NCBI RefSeq assembly: GCF_039530225.1 | Contig: NZ_BAAAOH010000001.1 | Span: forward strand, 1,984,001 to 2,048,000 | Length of the DNA stretch: 64,000 nt | Reading direction: 5' to 3' | DNA from: Microbacterium pumilum | Lineage (GTDB): Bacteria; Actinomycetota; Actinomycetes; Actinomycetales; Microbacteriaceae | In this document: piece after piece, positions 9,434-17,533 of the stretch | How the letters are laid out: every line of letters begins with the position of its first letter | Position numbering within the stretch: position 1 is the stretch's first letter | The notes under the pieces: generated by a model | Told to the model about the DNA's origin: nothing | Database searches by the model: none | What the model saw: the letters and a program-made list of their open reading frames with translations, nothing else | Position numbers and translations under genes: made by a program

Positions 9434-10153
9434 TCAGCCGTCGAGCGCCTGGCGGATCATCCCGGCAGATCGCTGCAGCCGCGCAGCGATCTCCTCTGGT
9501 TCGTAGGCGCTCGCGACGTAGACCACGGCGATCGCCGCCGTCCGCCGGCCCCTGAGACTGAGCGGAACAGACACGGATCGCAGACTCGGGATGACTTCAT
9601 CATGGCTCGTCGCGAACCCGCGGGCAGCAGCGTGCCGCACCTCATCGCTCAGACTCTCGGAGACGTCCTGCGGCCACTCCACGCGCGGAAGGGCCGACAG
9701 GATGGCCTTGCCCGGTGCGCCGATCGTGACCGGATGCCGCGTCCCCGGCCGCTGCGCGACCGATGCAACGGCGTGCCGTGGCTCGACGCTCACGAGTGTG
9801 ATGCACTCGTCGTGGTCGAGCACGACGAGGAAGCACGTGGTGCCGAGCTCGTTCGCGACGGCGGTGAGCTCGGGCAGGGCTTCGGCCTGCAGATCGTGGG
9901 CCACCCCGGCCGCGAGGGCCGCCATGCGCGCGCCGAGCTGCATGCGGCCCGAGCTGTCGCGCGTGACGAGGCCGTGGTCCTCGAGCGTGCGCAGCAGCCG
10001 GTACCCGACCGACCGGTGCACCCCCAGCCGCCTGGCGATCTCATCGATCGAGAGAGGTTCGCGCGCGTCGGCGAGGATCTCGAGAATCCGGATGCCGCGG
10101 CTGAGCGTCTGCGATGCGGGTGCGGCGGAATCGCCCCCGGCTTTGTTCGGCAT
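9434..10153 (-). CDS. IclR-family transcriptional regulator
   Basis: 239 residues. The start at 10153 follows a strong GAGGAGG site; in-frame codons further upstream would run into the divergent promoter. The N-terminal winged helix-turn-helix is clear (SRGIRILEILADAREPLSIDEIARRLG, then RSVGYRLLRTLEDHGLV), followed by the effector domain (TCFLVVLDHDECITLVSVEP and GAPGKAILSALP). IclR proteins often control aromatic-acid or glyoxylate genes. It is divergent from the FAD monooxygenase and the intervening region has a perfect dyad at 10207-10223, so it very probably controls that gene and itself. Confidence 0.93.
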   Translation of the reverse strand: MPNKAGGDSAAPASQTLSRGIRILEILADAREPLSIDEIARRLGVHRSVGYRLLRTLEDHGLVTRDSSGRMQLGARMAALAAGVAHDLQAEALPELTAVANELGTTCFLVVLDHDECITLVSVEPRHAVASVAQRPGTRHPVTIGAPGKAILSALPRVEWPQDVSESLSDEVRHAAARGFATSHDEVIPSLRSVSVPLSLRGRRTAAIAVVYVASAYEPEEIAARLQRSAGMIRQALDG

Positions 10154-10206
10154 CCCGGCCTCCTCTTGCGCGCGCCAGGCTCGTCTGTATACGATCCGTT
10201 CAGAAG

Positions 10207-10223
10207 TCGAACGATGCGTTCGA
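10207..10223. promoter_or_regulatory. perfect inverted repeat, candidate IclR-type operator
   Basis: TCGAACG-ATG-CGTTCGA, a 7-bp perfect dyad with a 3-base spacer in the 143-base region between the divergent iclR-type gene and the monooxygenase gene. It abuts TATAGA at 10225-10230, a good -10 for the rightward gene, and lies just upstream of TATACA (minus strand, 10186-10191), a possible -10 for the leftward gene. A protein bound here could control both promoters. Confidence 0.6.
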
Positions 10224-10296
10224 ATATAGAACACGCCCGCCACTCACCGCAAGCGCTAATCGCAGACCTCGACACCGCCGTCCGAGGAGGACATCC

Positions 10297-12273
10297 ATGC
10301 AGTTCCATCACCACGGATACGTCTCAGGAGAGCCCCGCGTGCAGGACGCGGCAGGATCCGGCGTCGATCGGCCCTTCGAGCTCCCCGACGAGATGGATGT
10401 GCTCATCGTCGGGTCCGGCCCGGCGGGCATGCTCCTGGCGGCCCAGCTCTCGCAGTTCCCGCGTCTGACGACGCGCATCATCGAGCGTCGCGATGGTCGA
10501 CTGGTGCTGGGACAGGCGGACGGAATCCAGCCGCGCAGCGTCGAGACCTTTCAGGCGTTCGGATTCGCCGAGCGAATCGTGGCGGAGGCGTTCAACATCG
10601 CCTACATGAACTTCTGGACCCCCGATCCGGCGAATCCGAAGAACATCATCCGCTCGGCGCGCACCGAGGACTACGCGTTCAAAATCAGCGAGTTCCCGCA
10701 CCTCATCGTGAACCAGGCGCGGGTGCTCGACTACTTCGCCGAAGCCGCCGCATACGGCCCTGGGAGGATCGTCCCTGATTACGGCGTCGAGTTCGTCGGA
10801 CTGACGGTGCAGGAAAGCGCCATCGAGAACAGCGGAGGGTATCCGGTGGAGGTCCGCGTGCGGTACGTCGCGGGGGCGCGCGCCGGCGAAGAGCGCACGG
10901 TACGGGCGAAGTACGTCGTCGGCTGCGACGGCGCGCGCAGCGGCGTCCGCGAGGCGATCGGTCGCACGCACGTAGGCGATGTATCGCGGCACGCGTGGGG
11001 GGTCATGGACGTGCTGGTGAACACCGACTTCCCGGATTGGCGGACGAAGTGCGCCATCAATGCCGAGGCGGGCAACATCCTCCACATCCCGCGCGAGGGC
11101 GGCTATCTCAGCCGCATGTACATCGATCTCGGAGCGGTGGCCGACGATGACGACCACCGCGTGCGCCAGACGCCGATCGACGAGATCATCCGCAGGGCGA
11201 ACGACATCCTGCATCCGTACTCGATCGATGTGAAGCAGGTCGCCTGGCACAGTGTTTACGAGGTCGGCCATCGAGTGACCGACAAGTTCGACGACGTGCC
11301 CGAGGGAGAGGACCGCACGCCCCGCGTCTTCCTCACGGGGGACGCGTGCCACACGCACAGTGCCAAAGCCGGGCAGGGAATGAACGTGTCGATGCAAGAC
11401 GGCTTCAACCTCGGCTGGAAGCTCGGCTCGGTGCTCACCGGGCGGAGTCCCGATTCGCTTCTCTCGACCTACTCCGCCGAGCGGCAGCCCGTCGCCCAGC
11501 AGCTCATCGACTTCGATCGGGAATGGTCATCGCTGATGGCCCGCAAGCCCGAGGAGATCACCGATCCGCAGGACCTCGCCACCTACTACCTCGCGACCGC
11601 AGAGTTCCCGTCGGGCTTCATGACGCAGTACGGCGAGTCGATGATCGTGACGGATGGCGCGCACCAGGCGCTTGCCGAGGGCTTCCCGCTCGGAAAGCGC
11701 TTCAAGTCGGTCGAGGTCGTGCGCGTGTGCGACGGCAACGTCGTGCACCTCGGCCACCACGCCAGGGCCGACGGGCGCTGGCGGATCTATGCCTTCGCCG
11801 ACACCGCGGCCGTGGCCCTCGCGGACACCGCGGCCGGGACGCCCGCGGATGGGACCACCTCCGGCCGGCCGTCCACGCTCGCCTCGTGGGCCGAGTGGCT
11901 GGCGTCGCCGGAGTCGCCCGTCGCACGGTTCACACCGGTCGACGCGGATGTCGACGCCGTGTTCGACGTGAAGGCGATCTACCAGCAGCGCTTCGAGGAC
12001 GTCGACATCACGCGGGTGCCCGGTGTGTTCCTTCCACGGACCGGACCCCTCGGGCTGACCGATTGGGAGAAGGTCTACGCGGCCGGCCCCAGCGTGTGGA
12101 ACAGCGTCGACATCTTCGCGGAGCGCGGACTGTCGCGCGACGGCGTCGTCGTCGTGGTGCGCCCCGACCAGTACGTCGCGGCCGTGCTGCCGTTGAGTGC
12201 GACGCACGAGCTCGAGGCGTTCTTCGCGCAGCACATGCTCCCGCAGCGCGCCGCCGCAGTCCTCACCTCGTGA
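10297..12273 (+). CDS. FAD-dependent aromatic hydroxylase (phenol 2-monooxygenase / 3-hydroxybenzoate 4-monooxygenase type)
   Basis: 658 residues; the ATG at 10297 follows GAGGAGG at 10284-10290. It has the class A flavin hydroxylase layout: GxGxxG dinucleotide motif at residues 39-44 (VGSGPAGM), the DG motif (GCDGARSGVREAIG), and the GD motif with Asp349 (FLTGDACHTHSAKAGQGMNVS). A C-terminal thioredoxin-like domain of about 180 residues, typical of phenol hydroxylase and MobA enzymes, follows. These enzymes add one oxygen atom to a phenolic ring using NAD(P)H. The N-terminus MQFHHHGYVSGEP resembles that of 3-hydroxybenzoate 4-hydroxylases as far as I recall. No ring-cleavage dioxygenase is nearby, so the pathway is incomplete here. 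Confidence 0.88.
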   Translation: MQFHHHGYVSGEPRVQDAAGSGVDRPFELPDEMDVLIVGSGPAGMLLAAQLSQFPRLTTRIIERRDGRLVLGQADGIQPRSVETFQAFGFAERIVAEAFNIAYMNFWTPDPANPKNIIRSARTEDYAFKISEFPHLIVNQARVLDYFAEAAAYGPGRIVPDYGVEFVGLTVQESAIENSGGYPVEVRVRYVAGARAGEERTVRAKYVVGCDGARSGVREAIGRTHVGDVSRHAWGVMDVLVNTDFPDWRTKCAINAEAGNILHIPREGGYLSRMYIDLGAVADDDDHRVRQTPIDEIIRRANDILHPYSIDVKQVAWHSVYEVGHRVTDKFDDVPEGEDRTPRVFLTGDACHTHSAKAGQGMNVSMQDGFNLGWKLGSVLTGRSPDSLLSTYSAERQPVAQQLIDFDREWSSLMARKPEEITDPQDLATYYLATAEFPSGFMTQYGESMIVTDGAHQALAEGFPLGKRFKSVEVVRVCDGNVVHLGHHARADGRWRIYAFADTAAVALADTAAGTPADGTTSGRPSTLASWAEWLASPESPVARFTPVDADVDAVFDVKAIYQQRFEDVDITRVPGVFLPRTGPLGLTDWEKVYAAGPSVWNSVDIFAERGLSRDGVVVVVRPDQYVAAVLPLSATHELEAFFAQHMLPQRAAAVLTS

Positions 12274-12416
12274 GCGTTCCGTTGCGGCGAATTCGGGCCC
12301 GCGGTTATACGCCGCGGATATCGGCCGCCGCCGCGACCAGCGGGCAGAATGGCCACGAAGACAGTGAAGCGAGGGATGCCGCGCGCCGCGACATCCGGTG
12401 AAGACGAGGGAGTCCC

Positions 12417-13886
12417 GTGTCAGAGAACCGTGAGACCGAGCTGTTGGCGACCGTGCCGGATTCGCTCTTCATCGGCGGCGAGTGGCGGGCCGCCGAGGGC
12501 GGCAAGACCCTCAAGGTGTACGACCCTGCAACGGGGGCCGTGGTCAAGGAGATCGCCGATGCCTCTCCCGCCGACGGCAAGGCGGCGCTGGATGCCGCTG
12601 CGGCGGCGTTCCCGGCTTGGGCGGCGACCCCGGCGCGCGAGCGTGCCGAGATCCTGCGGCGCGCGTTCGACCTGCTGCAGGAGCGCAAGGAGGACTTCGC
12701 GCTGCTCATGACGATCGAGATGGGCAAGCCGCTCGCCGAGGCGCGCGGCGAGGTCGCCTACGGGGGAGAGTTCGTCCGCTGGTTCAGCGAAGAGACCGCG
12801 CGCATCCAGGGCCGCTACGGCCCGAACCCCGAGGGCACCGGTCGCATGATCGTGTCGCAGCATCCGGTCGGCCCGTGCTTCTTGATCACGCCGTGGAACT
12901 TCCCGCTCGCGATGGCGACCCGCAAGATCGCCCCGGCGCTCGCCGCAGGCTGCACCGTGGTCATCAAGCCCGCCGAGCTCACGCCCCTCACGACGCTCGC
13001 GTTTGCGAAGGTGCTCGAGGACGCTGGGCTGCCTGCCGGCGTGGTGAACGTGTTCACGACGTCGACGTCGGGCGCCGTGTCCGAGCCGATCATCCGCGAC
13101 CCGCGGCTGCGCAAGCTGTCGTTCACCGGCTCGACGCAGGTCGGCCAGCGCCTCCTCGCCCAGGCGGCGGACGGTGTGCTGCGCACCTCGATGGAGCTCG
13201 GCGGCAACGCCCCGTTCGTGGTGTTCGAGGACGCCGACCTCGACAAGGCTGTGGATGGCGCGATGCTCGCGAAGTTCCGCAACATCGGGCAGGCCTGCAC
13301 GGCGGCGAACCGCTTCATCGTGCACCGCTCGGTCGCCGATGAGTTCGCCCGCCGGGTGACGGAACGTGTGCAGGGGATGAAGATCGGCCGCGGCACCGAA
13401 GATGGTGTTGCGATCGGACCCCTCATCAACGAGGCGGCGGTCGAGAAGGCCTCATCGCTGGTGGGGGATGCCGTCGAGCGCGGCGCCCACGTGGCGACGG
13501 GGGGGTCGGCGATCGACGGACCCGGCACGTTCTACGAGCCGACCGTCGTCACCGACGTGCAGCCCGGCAGCGACATCCTGCGCGAGGAGATCTTCGGACC
13601 GGTGTTGGCGATCATCCCGTTCGACACCGAAGACGACGCCGTCCGCCTCGCCAACGACACCGAGTACGGGCTGGTGTCGTACGTCTTCACCGAGAGCCTC
13701 TCGCGGGGCCAGCGCATGATCGAGCGGCTCGAGACCGGGATGATGGGCCTGAACATGGGCGTGGTGTCGAATGCGGCCGCCCCGTTCGGGGGCTGGAAGA
13801 TGTCGGGCCTCGGTCGCGAGGGCGGCGCCGAGGGCATCCACGAGTACCTGCAGACGAAGTACACCCTCACGCCGAACCCGTTCTGA
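12417..13886 (+). CDS. gabD: NAD(P)-dependent succinate-semialdehyde dehydrogenase-like aldehyde dehydrogenase
   Basis: 489 residues with a GTG start preceded by GAGGGA. Aldehyde dehydrogenase catalytic residues are present: Glu260 in MELGGNAPFVVF and the nucleophile Cys294 in NIGQACTAANRF, plus the NAD(P) segment TPWNFPLAMATRKIAPALAAGCTVVIKP. The closest known group by motif is GabD, which oxidises succinate semialdehyde to succinate. It lies 143 bases after the monooxygenase on the same strand, so it could also serve an aldehyde from aromatic breakdown. Exact substrate is inferred, not shown. Confidence 0.82.
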   Translation: MSENRETELLATVPDSLFIGGEWRAAEGGKTLKVYDPATGAVVKEIADASPADGKAALDAAAAAFPAWAATPARERAEILRRAFDLLQERKEDFALLMTIEMGKPLAEARGEVAYGGEFVRWFSEETARIQGRYGPNPEGTGRMIVSQHPVGPCFLITPWNFPLAMATRKIAPALAAGCTVVIKPAELTPLTTLAFAKVLEDAGLPAGVVNVFTTSTSGAVSEPIIRDPRLRKLSFTGSTQVGQRLLAQAADGVLRTSMELGGNAPFVVFEDADLDKAVDGAMLAKFRNIGQACTAANRFIVHRSVADEFARRVTERVQGMKIGRGTEDGVAIGPLINEAAVEKASSLVGDAVERGAHVATGGSAIDGPGTFYEPTVVTDVQPGSDILREEIFGPVLAIIPFDTEDDAVRLANDTEYGLVSYVFTESLSRGQRMIERLETGMMGLNMGVVSNAAAPFGGWKMSGLGREGGAEGIHEYLQTKYTLTPNPF

Positions 13887-13901
13887 CCGGCGCCCGCCGC
13901 C

Positions 13902-13952
13902 GGCCCCCGCCGGGCGCGGCGCCGGCCGGCCCCGCCGGGCGCGGCGCCGGCC
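13902..13952. repeat. tandem GC-only repeat after gabD
   Basis: Two adjacent copies (13902-13927 and 13928-13952) of a 25-26 base unit made only of G and C, with the core GCCGGGCGCGGCGCCGGCC. They differ by one extra C in the first copy. Each copy can fold back on itself through GGCGCC and GCCGGC. The location just after the gabD stop suggests a transcription-end or REP-like element. The whole gap 13887-14110 holds no gene. Confidence 0.7.
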
Positions 13953-14098
13953 GTGGCATCCCTCTCCTGTCGTTCCCGTGCTGGCTCACCGAACCCGCAC
14001 GCAGGCGGCGTACCTCGCGTGGTCGCTCGGCGGGCGAGCACGGGACCGACGCTCACCGCGCGGCCCGGCGTGCCGTGCGGGGTGTCGGGCCTCCGGGG

Positions 14099-14104
14099 CA
14101 GAAT
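14099..14104 (+). promoter_or_regulatory. -10 box of a probably leaderless gene
   Basis: CAGAAT ends six bases before the ATG at 14111, the spacing at which transcription would begin at the start codon itself. No ribosome binding site is present between them. Confidence 0.45.
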
Positions 14105-14110
14105 GGGCAC

Positions 14111-15190
14111 ATGGATGTCGCGACGCTCCGGCGCGAACGGCTGAGATCCCATCGCCTGAGCGCCCCCGCCGCCACAGTCGGCGAGGCGGCATCGCATATG
14201 CTCGCGACGCAGGGCCAGGAGTTCTGGGGCGGCCGGTGGGCGCTCGCTTCGCGGACCCGCGGTGCCCCGAGCGTGCGCGACGTCGATGCGGCGTTCGACC
14301 GCGGCGAGATCGTGCGTTCGTGGACCATGCGCGGCACGATTCACGTGATTCCGGCCCGCGACCTTGCGTGGGTGCTCTCGATCACGGGGGAGCGGCAGGC
14401 GCGGCAGGCAGCCGCGGTGCGTCGCGCCGAGTCCATCGACGATGCCGAGCTCGCGCGCGCGGAGCGACTTGCGCGAGCGGCGCTGAGCGGCGGCAACAGG
14501 CTCACGCGCAAGGAGCTGTTCGATGTGCTCGAGGCCGGCGGCGTGAGCACGGCCCGCCAGCGGGGCTATCACCTGCTGGTGGCGCTGTCGCTGCGCACGG
14601 TCGTCTGCCAGGGTCCCGTCGTTCCCCGCTTCGGCGGGCCGACGCGCGAGCAGTACGTCGTGCTGACCGAGGAGTGGGTGACGGATGCCGCGTCCCCCGC
14701 CGATCCGGCGGCGGAGTATTTCTCCCGCTTCATCGCTTCCCACGGGCCGGCCTGCGTCCGCGATTTCGCGTGGTGGTCGGGACTTCCCCTCGGGATCTCT
14801 CGGGCAGCGGCGGAGCGTGCCGCCGATCGCGTCGTGATCGTCGAAGACGAGGGCGAGCCGCTCTACGTCGCCACAGGTCCGGCGCCGCGCCGCACCCCTG
14901 GGGCCCCTGATGTCCTCGCGCTGCCGCCGTACGAGGAGTACTACCTCTCCTACGCGGACCGCACCGTTCCCTGCGCACCCGAGTTCCTCGCGGCGATCGG
15001 TCCCAGTCTCAACGGGATCATCCGGCCTATTCTCGTCGCGCGCGGCGAGGCCATCGGGGTCTGGACGCACTCGGTCGCCGTCGGGCGGCACGCGGACGAC
15101 CCGGTTCCCGAGCTGTTCACTCCGGATGCCGCGTCCGACGACGAGGTCGTGGCGGCCCTCGCCCGCTACCGGGCATTCATCACCGCGTAG
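14111..15190 (+). CDS. winged-helix DNA glycosylase-like protein, AlkZ/YcaQ (HTH_42) family
   Basis: 359 residues. The family is recognised by the tandem winged-helix fold signature RSWTMRGTIHVIPARDLAWVLS, the segment FDVLEAGGVSTARQRGYHLLVALSLRTVVCQGP and ALPPYEEYYLSYADR. AlkZ and YcaQ excise bulky or interstrand-crosslink alkylated bases and use a QxQ (or QxD) motif; here Gln34-Gly-Gln36 (ATQGQEFWGG) fits it. The ATG at 14111 is preferred over an upstream in-frame start because the -10 box lies between them. The protein is cytosolic. It may protect against an alkylating agent or natural product, but many members of this family are untested. It stands alone on the strand between gabD and the OB-fold gene. 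Confidence 0.75.
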   Translation: MDVATLRRERLRSHRLSAPAATVGEAASHMLATQGQEFWGGRWALASRTRGAPSVRDVDAAFDRGEIVRSWTMRGTIHVIPARDLAWVLSITGERQARQAAAVRRAESIDDAELARAERLARAALSGGNRLTRKELFDVLEAGGVSTARQRGYHLLVALSLRTVVCQGPVVPRFGGPTREQYVVLTEEWVTDAASPADPAAEYFSRFIASHGPACVRDFAWWSGLPLGISRAAAERAADRVVIVEDEGEPLYVATGPAPRRTPGAPDVLALPPYEEYYLSYADRTVPCAPEFLAAIGPSLNGIIRPILVARGEAIGVWTHSVAVGRHADDPVPELFTPDAASDDEVVAALARYRAFITA

Positions 15191-15234
15191 CGGCTGTGCG
15201 CCGTATCCGCTTTCGGCGGGGCACACGCAGCCGC

Positions 15235-15240
15235 GATACT
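15235..15240 (+). promoter_or_regulatory. -10 box of a probably leaderless gene
   Basis: GATACT lies exactly six bases before the ATG at 15247, with no ribosome binding site in between. This supports both the start choice and independent expression of the small OB-fold gene. Confidence 0.45.
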
Positions 15241-15246
15241 GATCGA

Positions 15247-15480
15247 ATGTCACTGCATCGCGGGATCGTCATCGACGTCGAGGACCCGGCCGGGCAAGGC
15301 CGGGTGAACATCGAAGTGCCGAGCGTCAGCACTGAGACGCTGTGGGCCCTCGTCGTGGCCCCCCTCGCGGCCGGGGGCTTAGAGCTCCCGGAGGTCGGAA
15401 CCGGAGTTTGGGTCGAATTCGAGGGGGACGACTGGTCGTCTCCCGTGGTTCTCGGCGTCATTCCCCGGACGATTTCGTAG
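15247..15480 (+). CDS. orphan phage-baseplate (gpV/VgrG gp5-type) OB-fold protein
   Basis: 77 residues: starts MSLHRGIVIDVEDPAGQGRV and ends in SSPVVLGVIPRTIS. The order 'GIV-DVEDP-G-GRV-V-VPSV', 'W-VVAPLA', 'PEVGTGVWVEFEGDD' and 'PVVLGVI' is that of the OB-fold in phage baseplate protein V and the gp5/VgrG spike of contractile tails. Those proteins continue into a beta-helical spike; this one stops right after the OB-fold. No other tail, sheath or baseplate gene is near. Function is unknown; it may be a domesticated fragment or bind a partner through the OB-fold. The 52-residue gene follows on the same strand after 53 bases. Confidence 0.65.
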   Translation: MSLHRGIVIDVEDPAGQGRVNIEVPSVSTETLWALVVAPLAAGGLELPEVGTGVWVEFEGDDWSSPVVLGVIPRTIS

Positions 15481-15533
15481 GTTCGACCCGAACGCGGCAT
15501 ACGCTGTGAACGTCGTCGACCGAAGGATACGCC

Positions 15534-15692
15534 GTGACTTCCCCCAACGAGCACGCAGTTCACGATCACGTTCCTGCTCCGGATGAGCCGACCGTCCCAG
15601 AGCTCGAGGACGACCAGACCATCGCGCCCCGCCCGGAGGAGGAGATCGCCGACGTCCTGCGGGCGAAACCGGACGTCGAGGACCACCGCTAG
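15534..15692 (+). CDS. small acidic hypothetical protein (52 residues)
   Basis: A GTG start at 15534 follows GAAGGATA at about 15521-15528 with good spacing and reads 52 codons to a TAG. The product is rich in Asp, Glu and Pro (for example PELEDDQTIAPRPEEEIADV) and probably disordered. It shares strand with the OB-fold gene and ends 36 bases before the convergent flavoprotein gene. I do not recognise it. Evidence is a good ribosome binding site and position only, so it may not be a gene. Confidence 0.45.
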   Translation: MTSPNEHAVHDHVPAPDEPTVPELEDDQTIAPRPEEEIADVLRAKPDVEDHR

Positions 15693-15728
15693 CACGAACG
15701 TGCCGAGCTACGGGGTCTCCCACGTCCG

Positions 15729-17462
15729 CTATTCGACGAGCTTGCCGACGACCGAGACCTCTCGCATCAGGTCGGCGATCTCGGCGGGGATCGATGGAAT
15801 CTCCTCCCGCACGACACCGGTCGTGGGAGACCAGACGAGATTGACCTGCAGACCGGGGTCGAGCTCGGGATAGTCGCTGCGGTTGTGACACCCGCGGGTC
15901 TCGCGCCGCTCGAGTGCGGCCTCGAGAGTGGCGCGCGCGGCGAGCGCAGCGGACTTCAGATCGAACGCGTGCGCGAGATCGTGGTAACCCGCGATATCGG
16001 GGTGCACGCCGATGTGGGCCATGCGCGCCTCGATCGCGTCGAGCTCGGCGAGGCCGGCGAGCAGTCCCTGCTCGTCGCGGACGACGCCCGCGTGCTCGGT
16101 CATGGTGTTCCGGATGGCGCGCTGCAGCGCTCGCACGTTCTCGGTTCCGGATGCCGCGAGCAGGTCCGCGATCTCGGAACGAGCCGTCTCCACCGCAGCC
16201 GTAGAGCGCTTCTGCGCGGTCAGCGCCGCCGAGTAGTCGGCCGCGGCCCGTCCCACGATGCGCCCGAACACGAGCAGCTCGATCAGCGAGTTGCCGCCCA
16301 GCCGGTTGGCCCCGTGCAGGCCCGACGAGGCCTCGCCGATGGCGTACAGGCCCGCTACGTCGGTGGAGTGGTCGGAAGAGCGCACCCACACGCCGCCCAT
16401 CGAGTAGTGGGCGGTCGGCGCGATCTCGATCGGGTCCTTCGTGATGTCGAGCATCTGCAGCTCGAGCATGGTCTGGTACACGCGCGGCAGCCGGGTCATG
16501 ATCGTCTCTCGCGGGAGGTGAGAGACATCCAGCCACACGCCGCCCTTCGGGGTGCCGCGGCCCTCCTTGATCTCGGTGTAGCAGGCGAGAGCCACGCGGT
16601 CGCGAGTCGAGAGCTCGAGGCGCTCGGGGTCGTACCTGTGCATGAAGCGCTCACCGAGCCCGTTGCGCAGAATGCCGCCCTCGCCGCGGGCCGCCTCGGA
16701 GATGAGGGTTCCGGCCGCGTTCTCGGGCTCGATGATGCCGCTCGGGTGGAACTGCACGAGCTCGGGGTCGCGCAGCCGGCCTCCCGCCTCGACGGCGAGC
16801 CGGAACGAATCGCCCGTGTTCTCGTCGCGGCGCGAAGAGGTGCGCCGCCAGATGCGGTTGTGTCCGCCGGCGGCGAGGATGACCGCATCCGCGTGGATCA
16901 GGTAGCGCGTGCCGTCTTCGAGGTCGAAGCCGTACGCACCGAAGACCGCGCCGTCGTCGTTCACGAGGATGCGCGTGACGTAGACCGTGTCGAGGATGGG
17001 AACCTTCAGCTGGGCCGCGCGGTTGATCAGCGTGCGCTGGATCTCGAGGCCGGTGTAGTCGCCCGCGAAAGCAGTGCGGCGATACGTGTGCGCGCCGAAG
17101 AAGCGCTGCGAGATGCGGCCGTCCTCCTCTCGCGCGAAGGGCATGCCGTAGCGCTCCAGGTCTTCGATGCCCCGGGCCGCGCCGGAGGTGACGATCTCGA
17201 CGGTGTGCGGGTTGGCGAGCAGGTAGCTCTCTTTCAGGGTGTCGGCCGCGTGCTGCTGCCAGCTGTCGTCGGCATCCATCGTCGCGAGCGCGGCGTTGAT
17301 GCCGCCGGCGGCGAGCGATGTGTGGGCGTCGGACTTGGGCCGCTTGCCCAGGGCGAGCACGTCCACCCCCGCTTCGGCGAGCTCGATGGCTGCGCGCAGG
17401 CCGGAGCCTCCGGTGCCGATGACGAGGACTGTGGTTGAGATCCGGCGTTCTGAAGTACTCAC
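15729..17462 (-). CDS. succinate dehydrogenase/fumarate reductase-type flavoprotein, orphan subunit
   Basis: 577 residues with a GTG start at 17462 (GAAGG is very close to it, so the start is uncertain; an ATG at 17510 is in frame but has no binding site). It has the Rossmann motif VIGTGGSGLRAAIELAEAG at residues 14-32, His47 in DAHTSLAAGG at the position of the covalent-FAD His of Sdh/Frd, the active-site segments VQFHPSG and ARGEGGIL, and HYSMGGVWV. L-aspartate oxidase is related, but usually lacks that His. No iron-sulfur or membrane subunit adjoins it, and the true sdh operon lies at 54616-58177. It is divergent from a LysR gene. Substrate unknown: fumarate/succinate-like or another dicarboxylate. 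Confidence 0.82.
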   Translation of the reverse strand: MSTSERRISTTVLVIGTGGSGLRAAIELAEAGVDVLALGKRPKSDAHTSLAAGGINAALATMDADDSWQQHAADTLKESYLLANPHTVEIVTSGAARGIEDLERYGMPFAREEDGRISQRFFGAHTYRRTAFAGDYTGLEIQRTLINRAAQLKVPILDTVYVTRILVNDDGAVFGAYGFDLEDGTRYLIHADAVILAAGGHNRIWRRTSSRRDENTGDSFRLAVEAGGRLRDPELVQFHPSGIIEPENAAGTLISEAARGEGGILRNGLGERFMHRYDPERLELSTRDRVALACYTEIKEGRGTPKGGVWLDVSHLPRETIMTRLPRVYQTMLELQMLDITKDPIEIAPTAHYSMGGVWVRSSDHSTDVAGLYAIGEASSGLHGANRLGGNSLIELLVFGRIVGRAAADYSAALTAQKRSTAAVETARSEIADLLAASGTENVRALQRAIRNTMTEHAGVVRDEQGLLAGLAELDAIEARMAHIGVHPDIAGYHDLAHAFDLKSAALAARATLEAALERRETRGCHNRSDYPELDPGLQVNLVWSPTTGVVREEIPSIPAEIADLMREVSVVGKLVE

Positions 17463-17533
17463 GCCTTCAACGGTAGGCAGACATGAGGGATTACTCCAAT
17501 GCATATTCATAGTGGTTTCGATAGGGATAATGT
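17463..17533. promoter_or_regulatory. divergent promoter region between flavoprotein and LysR genes
   Basis: A 71-base gap that is clearly AT-richer than its surroundings, with ATGCAT at 17499-17504 and GATAAT at 17526-17531. LysR-type regulators usually bind such shared regions, but no unambiguous T-N11-A palindrome was identified. GATAAT ends only two bases before the LysR ATG, so if it is a -10 the transcript would begin inside the annotated gene. Confidence 0.4.

Noticed and set aside
15247..15692. Prophage remnant
   Set aside because: No integrase, capsid, tail or lysis gene and no att-like repeats around the OB-fold gene; base composition is like the neighbours.
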